Shown here one piece after another: positions 7,298 to 11,928 of a stretch of 11,928 nucleotides of DNA (position 1 is its first letter; every line of letters starts with the position of its first letter). The stretch is from a bacterium. Its GTDB lineage: Bacteria > Bacillota > Clostridia > Oscillospirales > Acutalibacteraceae. The stretch covers positions 1 to 11,928 of the forward strand of contig JAHLBL010000033.1 in assembly GCA_020625635.1 (NCBI GenBank), given 5' to 3'. The notes under the pieces are model-generated. The model was not told the origin of the DNA and did not search any database. It worked only from the letters and a program-made list of their open reading frames with translations. A program made the position numbers and the translations under genes.

Positions 7298-7714
7298 TTA
7301 CTCGCCGATAATTTTGATCAGCGCGTGCTTTCTGCGCTTGCCGTCGAGTTCATAGTAAAAAATCTGTTCCCATGTGCCGAAGTCGAGCCTGCCGTTCGTG
7401 ATCGCGCAGACGACCTCACGCCCCATGATCGTGCGCTTCAGGTGAGCGTCGGCGTTGTCCTCAAAACCGTTGTGGTCGTAACGGCTGTAGGGCTTTTCGG
7501 GGGCGAGCTCCTCGAGCCAGCGCTCGTAGTCGCGGTGAAGTCCGCTCTCGTCGTCGTTGATAAAGACGGAGGCGGTGATGTTCATGGCGTTGACGAGCAC
7601 GAGCCCTTCCTTTACGCCGCTTTCGTTGATTGCCGCCTGAACGTCCTCGGTTATGCGTATAATTTTTCTGCGCTGCGGAACATTGAACCACAGCTCTTTT
7701 CTGTAACTTTTCAT
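7298..7714 (-). CDS. YjbQ/UPF0047 family protein
   Basis: This 138-residue single-domain protein belongs to the YjbQ/UPF0047 family (PF01894). The physiological role of the family is poorly known; a weak thiamine-phosphate synthase activity has been reported for members. Signature stretches are NAMNITASVFINDDESGL (42-59), ERWLEELAPEKP, EDNADAHLKRTIMGREVV (85-102), GRLDFGTWEQIF (108-119) and the C-terminal KIIGE. As I remember the family, the position before ITAS is usually His (MHITAS), a putative metal or active-site residue; here it is Asn45. The gene starts 12 nt after the tautomerase stop with an AGAGGAAAG ribosome binding site and ends 17 nt before ddl, so all three are probably co-transcribed. 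There is no obvious functional link to cell-wall synthesis. Family assignment is firm; function is not. Confidence 0.93.
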   Translation of the reverse strand: MKSYRKELWFNVPQRRKIIRITEDVQAAINESGVKEGLVLVNAMNITASVFINDDESGLHRDYERWLEELAPEKPYSRYDHNGFEDNADAHLKRTIMGREVVCAITNGRLDFGTWEQIFYYELDGKRRKHALIKIIGE

Positions 7715-7726
7715 AGCTTTCCTCTG

Positions 7727-8068
7727 TCAGAACATAAAGTTGTTGAAGCCCCAGTTCTGAACCTCCTCGAATTTTACGAAGCAGAAGTCGGGCGAAACGC
7801 CGATCTCCTCGTCGAGTATCTTACAGATTCTCTGCGTGAGCTTTTCGTAGCCCTCGCGTGTGGACTTGCCGAATATTTTTACCTCGACAAAGGCGGTGGG
7901 CGCCTTGTCGCCGTGGAACATAAAGCTGATTCCGTCCTCGACCGCGCACATAAAGTAGCTCGGGCTCTTGCCGGGGAGAAGCGAAATCGAGTTGGTGAGC
8001 TTCTGCTCGATAACCGTCTTTTTGGCTTCGTCGACCTTGACGGATGTTTTAACGTTGATAAAAGGCAT
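7727..8068 (-). CDS. MIF-like tautomerase-superfamily protein
   Basis: This 113-residue protein resembles macrophage migration inhibitory factor (MIF) rather than the roughly 60-residue 4-oxalocrotonate tautomerases. Length, the Met-Pro start (Pro2 becomes the N-terminal catalytic base), Lys34 in PGKSP, and the C-terminal pattern VSPDFCFVKFEEVQNWGFNN all align by eye with human MIF (GKPP, ISPDRVYINYYD, VGWNN). MIF family members form trimers and tautomerise enol/keto aromatic pyruvates. The Tyr95/Asn97 pair of MIF is replaced by Phe and Lys, and the MIF CALC redox motif is absent, so the substrate probably differs. There is no signal peptide. The ATG at 8068 has GGAGGT upstream and a good promoter 36 nt further. 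It leads the yjbQ-ddl-murF-HAD run. Its role is unknown. Confidence 0.87.
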   Translation of the reverse strand: MPFINVKTSVKVDEAKKTVIEQKLTNSISLLPGKSPSYFMCAVEDGISFMFHGDKAPTAFVEVKIFGKSTREGYEKLTQRICKILDEEIGVSPDFCFVKFEEVQNWGFNNFMF

Positions 8069-8103
8069 ACTTACCTCCGTAATTTCAGTAATATATCTTA
8101 TAC

Positions 8104-8132
8104 ATTATATTACTTATCCGCGGATTTTTCAA
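8104..8132 (-). promoter_or_regulatory. Sigma-A-type promoter for the tautomerase-yjbQ-ddl-murF run
   Basis: On the minus strand TTGAAA (8132-8127) and TATAAT (8109-8104) are separated by exactly 17 nt, near consensus. A start about 7 nt further would give a roughly 30-nt leader containing GGAGGT before the ATG at 8068. No operator-like repeat is evident. This is the best promoter in the window. Confidence 0.8.
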
Positions 8133-8310
8133 CCGTTAAAGGCGAAAAAAGACCGGCTCAAAACTAAAAGAGCAGCCCTGTATGTACAAATGCAATTAAA
8201 TAGTAATAAAATTTAAGTGAAAATTGATTGCCTGCGTTTTTGTATTGATAAAACACACTGTTTTTTGCCGCTTATAACTTGGCACTTTTCACTGTCGATA
8301 TAGCGTTTTT
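8133..8310. other. AT-rich intergenic stretch with no recognisable gene
   Basis: This lies between the mur-run promoter and the hairpin downstream of the deoxyribosyltransferase gene, and is markedly more AT-rich than its surroundings. I see no credible small coding frame with a ribosome binding site, no tRNA fold and no clear riboswitch. It could hold upstream regulatory sites or a small RNA, but nothing in it can be called. Confidence 0.5.
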
Positions 8311-8342
8311 AAGGGGAGGCTCGTTGTTTTGAGCCTCCCCTT
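8311..8342 (-). terminator. 12-bp hairpin after the deoxyribosyltransferase gene
   Basis: AAGGGGAGGCTC (8311-8322) pairs perfectly with its complement at 8331-8342 around an 8-nt loop, 14 nt past the stop codon at 8357. On the minus strand the stem is followed by AAAAACG rather than a T run, so it is not a canonical intrinsic terminator despite its position. It may need a factor or act as a 3'-end stabiliser. Confidence 0.5.
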
Positions 8343-8356
8343 TCGGATATTTTACA

Positions 8357-8779
8357 TCAATACATTTTCCCGCTGTAGGATTTGCGGGGCATTTTTTCAA
8401 AATTATATGATTTCAGTTCCTTGAGGGTTATGTTGCTGTGACATCCCTCGTGCACCATAAGGTTTGAGTCGTCGCCGATCTGAACGACGATGACGGGCTT
8501 GTTTGTGGCGTAGGCGTAGCCGCACTCCCACGCCGTACCGCTGTCGCTGTACGCTCCGTAGTAGAGCATTACGACAACGTCGGACGCGTCTATGTTGACA
8601 CGGTCGTTGAGGAAGGTTTCCTTCGACCACGCCTCGCTTCCGACTACGTCGTCGATACGCACCTCGTTGAGTCTCGGGCTGAACACGTCAAACCCGCGTG
8701 ACGTCAGAAGCTCCTCGGCGAGCTCGACGTTGCGGAGCTCCTCCTCGTTGAAAAACGGACTTGCAAGATAAATTCTCAT
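8357..8779 (-). CDS. Nucleoside 2-deoxyribosyltransferase
   Basis: This 140-residue cytosolic enzyme is predicted to swap the base of 2'-deoxyribonucleosides for a free purine or pyrimidine in nucleotide salvage. It matches the family PF05014. Tyr4 is in the first strand (RIYLASPFF). Acidic residues are at Asp64 and Asp67 (NIDASDVVV). SDSGTAWECGYA (78-89) contains Asp79 and the catalytic nucleophile Glu85. HSNITLKELKSYNF resembles the C-terminal segment of the Lactobacillus enzymes, and the protein ends in Tyr140, as those enzymes end in a Tyr contributed to the neighbouring active site. It is slightly shorter than the roughly 157-residue L. leichmannii enzyme. The ATG at 8779 has GAGGTGAT upstream. 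It lies 43 nt downstream of a HAD hydrolase gene and is probably co-transcribed with it. A related 5'-monophosphate hydrolase specificity cannot be fully excluded. Confidence 0.88.
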   Translation of the reverse strand: MRIYLASPFFNEEELRNVELAEELLTSRGFDVFSPRLNEVRIDDVVGSEAWSKETFLNDRVNIDASDVVVMLYYGAYSDSGTAWECGYAYATNKPVIVVQIGDDSNLMVHEGCHSNITLKELKSYNFEKMPRKSYSGKMY

Positions 8780-8822
8780 AAAATCACCTCAAGGATAAGA
8801 AGATAATGGTTATTAAATGCAA

Positions 8823-9551
8823 TTATTTTACAATCAGTTTTTTTATTTTATAAACGTCGCCGTCCATAACCTTGTAGTCGGCGAGCAGCTTTCCCTTTAT
8901 TTTCGGGCTTATGCTCTGGTGGATGTAAAGGCTTTTCAGCCCCGCGTCGCGCGCTCCCTTTATGTCCGATATATAGTCGTTGCCGACCATAACGGTCTCG
9001 CTTCTGTCGAGCCCGTAACGCTCTATAAGGATATCGAAATAGTGCTTATCGGGCTTCGAGCATTCCTCGTCGGAGCTGATGACGATCCCGTCAAAATATT
9101 CCGTCAGCCCGAACATATTAAGCTCGTTCTCGGTGAACAGCCTCTGGGCGTTTGAGAGCAGATAAATCTTCTTTCCCTTCGCCTTCAGCGTGTCGAGCAG
9201 GTCGATAACTCCGTCGTAGAGCTTTATATACTTTGTGGAGAAGCAGCGGAACGCCGTACATATTTCGGCGATTTCGCGCTTCGTGCATTTTACGCCCTTC
9301 GCCGAAAACAGCTTTCTGAACACCTTGTCTATTTTGATGTCTATTACAGAGTATTCGGGATGGCGTCGGCGGACACGCTTTTTCTCGTCCTCAACGTACT
9401 GACAGTACATTCTGTTGATTTCGTCGGCGGTATATTCGGCGCGCTTATAGCGGTAGAGCACCGCGAGCTTTTCCCAAAGCTCCATATCCCACTCGTCGGT
9501 GTTGATGTCTATCAGAGTTCCGTATAAATCGAACATATAGTTTCTGAACAT
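8823..9551 (-). CDS. HAD-superfamily hydrolase (nucleotidase- or dehalogenase-like)
   Basis: This 242-residue subfamily IA HAD protein has a helical cap (residues about 18-108). Motif I is FDLYGTLIDI: nucleophile Asp8 is present, but the usual second Asp of phosphatases is Tyr10, as in L-2-haloacid dehalogenases. Motif II is LLSNA (Ser133, Asn134), motif III is Lys167 in SKPDKHYF, and motif IV is VGNDYISDIKGA with Asp192 and Asp196, which is phosphatase-like. The motif mix leaves the activity open. The neighbouring deoxyribosyltransferase gene, 43 nt downstream, makes a deoxynucleotide 5'-phosphatase of the YjjG type an attractive guess, but sequence similarity to YjjG is only general. The ATG at 9551 follows GCGAGG. 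The gene is divergent from nth. Confidence 0.88.
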   Translation of the reverse strand: MFRNYMFDLYGTLIDINTDEWDMELWEKLAVLYRYKRAEYTADEINRMYCQYVEDEKKRVRRRHPEYSVIDIKIDKVFRKLFSAKGVKCTKREIAEICTAFRCFSTKYIKLYDGVIDLLDTLKAKGKKIYLLSNAQRLFTENELNMFGLTEYFDGIVISSDEECSKPDKHYFDILIERYGLDRSETVMVGNDYISDIKGARDAGLKSLYIHQSISPKIKGKLLADYKVMDGDVYKIKKLIVK

Positions 9552-9579
9552 AGCATACCTCGCCTTTGATGTTGCCTAT

Positions 9580-9608
9580 ATTTTATCACAGAAATTTTTG
9601 TTTGAAAA
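9580..9608 (-). promoter_or_regulatory. Candidate promoter for the HAD-deoxyribosyltransferase pair
   Basis: On the minus strand TTTTCA (9608-9603) and TAAAAT (9585-9580) are 17 nt apart, giving a transcript start about 20 nt before the HAD ATG. The -35 is only a partial match. It overlaps the -35 of the divergent nth promoter almost base for base. Confidence 0.4.
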
Positions 9609-9629
9609 GAGGGAATTTTGTGGTAAAAT
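9602..9629 (+). promoter_or_regulatory. Extended -10 promoter for nth
   Basis: TTGAAA (9602-9607) lies 16 nt before TAAAAT (9624-9629), which is preceded by TGG, an extended -10 TGn element. The ATG of nth is 44 nt downstream, with AAAAGGA as the ribosome binding site. Confidence 0.6.
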
Positions 9630-9673
9630 AGGTTAGGAAAAATAATAAATTATGTGAAAAGGATACCGTTTTT

Positions 9674-10300
9674 ATGACTAAAAAGCAGATTGCGCTCAGC
9701 GCCGTAGAAGCGCTTAAAAAGGAATACCCCGACGCCATATGTTCGCTTGTGTATACAGACCCGCTGCAGCTTCTTGTCGCTACGAGACTCGCGGCGCAGT
9801 GCACCGACGCGCGCGTAAATATGGTTACGCCCGCGCTGTTTGAGCGCTTCCCCGACGTCCGCTCGTTCGCCGAGGCTGAGCCCGGGGAGGTCGCGGAGTA
9901 CATAAAGAGCTGCGGACTTTATAAGACGAAGAGCCGCGATATCGTGGCTATGGCACGCGCGATAGAGGAGAACTTCGGCGGTGTGGTTCCCGACAGCCTC
10001 GTCGACCTGATAACCCTGCCCGGAATCGGCAGAAAGACCGCCAACCTCATTATGGGCGATATCTACGGAAAGCCCGCCGTCGTGGTCGATACCCACTGTA
10101 TACGCCTGACGAAGCGCCTCGGTCTGCACGAACTGAAGGACGCGAAGAAGATCGAGTTTGTGCTGAGAGAGCTTCTGCCTCCCGAGGAAAGCAACGACTT
10201 CTGTCACCGCCTTGTGCTCCACGGCAGAGCCGTCTGCACGGCGCGCAGTCCCAAATGCGGAGAGTGCTGTATGAATGAGTTCTGCAGGAAGAAAATATAA
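9674..10300 (+). CDS. nth: Endonuclease III (DNA glycosylase/AP lyase)
   Basis: This base-excision repair enzyme removes oxidised pyrimidines from DNA and cleaves the abasic site. At 208 residues it is close to E. coli Nth (211). The helix-hairpin-helix LPGIGRKTAN (115-124) contains catalytic Lys121. Catalytic Asp139 lies in VVVDTHC, and Gln42 (AAQCTD) matches the base-flipping loop residue. The [4Fe-4S] cluster motif has the exact Cys-X6-Cys-X2-Cys-X5-Cys spacing at Cys188, Cys195, Cys198 and Cys204. The ATG at 9674 follows AAAAGGATA about 10 nt upstream. The gene is transcribed alone, divergent from the HAD and deoxyribosyltransferase genes and convergent with the metallophosphoesterase. 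MutY is excluded by the short length and absence of its C-terminal domain. Confidence 0.97.
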   Translation: MTKKQIALSAVEALKKEYPDAICSLVYTDPLQLLVATRLAAQCTDARVNMVTPALFERFPDVRSFAEAEPGEVAEYIKSCGLYKTKSRDIVAMARAIEENFGGVVPDSLVDLITLPGIGRKTANLIMGDIYGKPAVVVDTHCIRLTKRLGLHELKDAKKIEFVLRELLPPEESNDFCHRLVLHGRAVCTARSPKCGECCMNEFCRKKI

Positions 10301-10330
10301 GACAACAGCTATCTGATATCAAATTTTAAA

Positions 10331-10357
10331 CGGGGCAGTTCCTTTCGGACTGCCCCG
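10331..10357. terminator. Bidirectional hairpin between nth and the metallophosphoesterase gene
   Basis: A GC-rich stem pairs CGGGGCAGT with ACTGCCCCG. One T is bulged, two more C-G pairs follow, and the loop is TTTC. It sits between the convergent stops at 10300 and 10362. On the minus strand it is followed by TTTAAAATTT, on the plus strand by CCGTTTACTT, so termination is likely both ways and stronger on the minus strand. Flanking AAACGG/CCGTTT could lengthen the stem. Confidence 0.75.
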
Positions 10358-10361
10358 CCGT

Positions 10362-11928
10362 TTACTTGTAATCCTCAACAAACACGTAATAAGGAGCCTC
10401 GCGGTCCATTGTGTTTATTGTGTAAAGCTTGTTGTCAACGCCGCTTATGCCGTGAATGTCGCTGACCTCGGTGTCGCCGCCGTCGGTGAACTGAAGCTGA
10501 TTGTAGCGGCGCGAGTTTACGCGTAAGGTGTAGAGCGGCGTGCCGTTCTCGGTTGTGCCCGAACGGATCAGCTTTTCGCCGTTGCCGTTCGAGTCCTTTG
10601 CCGACCACAGCTTCACCCTCGGGTGCTTCCAGCCCATGGTGTTCGCGAAGTAAATGTTTATCTCGCCCTCGAAAGTATAGGGGTAAAAGCTCAGATACGC
10701 CTTTGAAAGCGCGGCGTATTCCTCTGTGTCGTCGCTGTACTCCGATTTTACCGCCTTTTTAAGCGCCTGATAGCAGTCATACGAGCTGTAGCTGTACAGC
10801 GTGACGAGCAGTTTTTCCGCTCTTTCGCGCAGCGCGGCAACGTCGTCGGAGGTGATTTTGCACTCGTCGGACACGGACTTCGGCAGCGTGAGATACTGAT
10901 GCGCCAGTGTCGCTATGTCACGGTTTGTGATGTAGTCGGGCTTTATCTTTGCCGTTTCGGGCTTTTCCTCGCGCGGAACGCGCACGAAGGTCGAGCGGCA
11001 GCTCTCCATTATGTAGCAGGCGGAGGGATAGATTTTGTCGTAGTAGAGGTTCTCGCCGTTGAAGATGATCGCGTCGTCAAAAACCTGTACCCAGTAGCCC
11101 TCGGAAAAATCCTTGTACTCCTCCTCTTTCGCGGCGTTGTAGCTGAGGCTGTGGCTGTTCATGTTGAGTATCGTCGGACAGCTTACGGAGCTGTCGTGTA
11201 TCATATGACAGGATTGTCCGTTGTTGTCGGAGTAGTTGTAGCCGTATTTAAGCGCGATGTGCGTGTGTCCCGAAATCCAGATAAGGTCGGGGTGAGCCTC
11301 AAGGATTTTTATGAATTTTCGGGTGGATTTGTGTTTGGGGAGCAGCGGAACGGAGTAGTAGCTGTCCTTGTCGTCGCCCGCGCCGTATTTATCGATCAGA
11401 GCGTGCTCGATAAGATAGATGTTGCGGTTCTTGCCGTAGTATTCGTCGAGAACTCCCTCAAACCATTTTAGCTGTTCGTCGGAGAACTCGTCGCCCTCGT
11501 TAGGGCTGAAAAGGTACTCGAGCACCATAAAGATGAATATGTCGCCGCTTTTCTTTTCCTCGACAAAATAGTAGGGCTTTTTGCCCGTGACGTCGCCGCT
11601 GCTGCCGTCGAGCCCTGTTGCGTTCGCGAACGCCGACAGCGCTTCCTCGGGAGTGCCGACGCGCAGCTCGTGGTTTCCGCTCGCTTCGTAAATCGGGTTG
11701 GCGTAGTCGGAGTCCGCGAGAATCTCGCGGTACCTGTCGAACTCCTCGCCGGGACCTTCGCCGTTGTTGATGTTGTCGCCTGCGGTGACGATGAAGTCCG
11801 CGCCGCGGTTTACAGCCGCCTTCAGCGCCTTTTCAAAGTGGAGGTCGCTGAACTGGTAGAACGGACGCGCCGCCTTGTCGATGTGGATGTCGGAGTAGTC
11901 CATAAAGGTGTAGTTCGCGTCGGAGGAT
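10362..11928 (-). CDS. Calcineurin-like metallophosphoesterase with C-terminal CBM-like module (5' end outside window)
   Basis: The frame is open to the window edge (SSDANYTF precedes the Met at 11903), so that Met is internal: it lies in the first strand of the catalytic core. Numbering from it, metal-binding motifs run in order: SDIH (Asp5, His7), GDN (Asp43, Asn44), GNHE (Asn77, His78), EH (His167) and GHTH (His213, His215). This is a complete calcineurin-like core (PF00149) with a predicted dinuclear metal site. A second SDLH at 19-22 is probably helical and coincidental. Residues about 340-410 are a helical linker. Residues about 413-511 (INIYFANTMGWKHPRVKLW, QLQFTDGGDTEVSDI) resemble a CBM25/26-type starch-binding sandwich, implying an extracellular or surface location. 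The signal peptide would lie outside the window. The substrate is unknown. The family includes nucleotidases, phosphodiesterases and teichoic-acid-active enzymes. Confidence 0.9.
   Translation of the reverse strand, partial: SSDANYTFMDYSDIHIDKAARPFYQFSDLHFEKALKAAVNRGADFIVTAGDNINNGEGPGEEFDRYREILADSDYANPIYEASGNHELRVGTPEEALSAFANATGLDGSSGDVTGKKPYYFVEEKKSGDIFIFMVLEYLFSPNEGDEFSDEQLKWFEGVLDEYYGKNRNIYLIEHALIDKYGAGDDKDSYYSVPLLPKHKSTRKFIKILEAHPDLIWISGHTHIALKYGYNYSDNNGQSCHMIHDSSVSCPTILNMNSHSLSYNAAKEEEYKDFSEGYWVQVFDDAIIFNGENLYYDKIYPSACYIMESCRSTFVRVPREEKPETAKIKPDYITNRDIATLAHQYLTLPKSVSDECKITSDDVAALRERAEKLLVTLYSYSSYDCYQALKKAVKSEYSDDTEEYAALSKAYLSFYPYTFEGEINIYFANTMGWKHPRVKLWSAKDSNGNGEKLIRSGTTENGTPLYTLRVNSRRYNQLQFTDGGDTEVSDIHGISGVDNKLYTINTMDREAPYYVFVEDYK

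Noticed and set aside
7325..8167. 280-codon plus-strand open frame across yjbQ, the tautomerase gene and the mur-run promoter
   Set aside because: It is antisense to two recognisable genes and runs into their promoter, so it is a shadow frame.
10899..11471. 190-codon plus-strand open frame antisense to the metallophosphoesterase
   Set aside because: It is complementary to a gene with intact metal-binding motifs and has no independent support.
11838..11849. Second DxH match (SDLH) in the metallophosphoesterase as an alternative metal motif
   Set aside because: The first SDIH follows a typical beta-strand and has the right distance to GDN. The second seems to begin the following helix.

Overview
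The window looks like chromosomal DNA of a gut-type Clostridia member, probably Oscillospiraceae/Ruminococcaceae-like. The evidence is moderately high GC with consistent codon use, AGGAGG-type ribosome binding sites, sigma-A-like promoters, secreted Lys-rich Ig/FN3 and carbohydrate-binding-module proteins, and compact convergent gene pairs separated by hairpins. The taxonomic call is an inference, not a match. I see no tRNA, rRNA, CRISPR array, insertion sequence or attachment site, and no frameshifted gene. Two genes are cut by the window edges: glnS on the left and a metallophosphoesterase on the right.

Layout. (1) 1-1590 (+): glutaminyl-tRNA synthetase, lacking only its first roughly 23 residues. 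(2) 1658-4110 (+): two exported proteins. The first has a CBM-like module, a Big_2-like Ig domain and an FN3-like domain. The second is an FN3-like module joined to a protein tyrosine phosphatase. A perfect 12-bp hairpin lies between them. (3) 8068 down to 4152 (-): a tight gene run led by a good promoter, with a MIF-family tautomerase homologue, a YjbQ/UPF0047 protein, D-Ala-D-Ala ligase (GTG start), MurF, and a HAD phosphatase overlapping murF by ATGA. Ddl makes D-Ala-D-Ala and MurF joins it to the UDP-MurNAc-tripeptide, so the core of this run is a peptidoglycan precursor unit; the other three genes are unexplained passengers or partners. (4) 9551 down to 8357 (-): a HAD-family hydrolase followed by a nucleoside 2-deoxyribosyltransferase, divergent from (5) nth (endonuclease III, 9674-10300, +). 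The two promoters appear to share their -35 region. (6) 10362-11928 (-): a probably secreted calcineurin-like phosphoesterase carrying a C-terminal CBM-like module.

I see no obvious defence or mobile system. The most interesting signals are the two probably extracellular phosphatases fused to adhesion or binding modules (tyrosine phosphatase with FN3, metallophosphoesterase with a starch-binding-like CBM), a MIF homologue leading a D-Ala-D-Ala operon, and a possible nucleotide-salvage/DNA-repair divergon. Antisense open frames over murF, ddl and the 7.3-8.2 kb genes are shadows and were left out.
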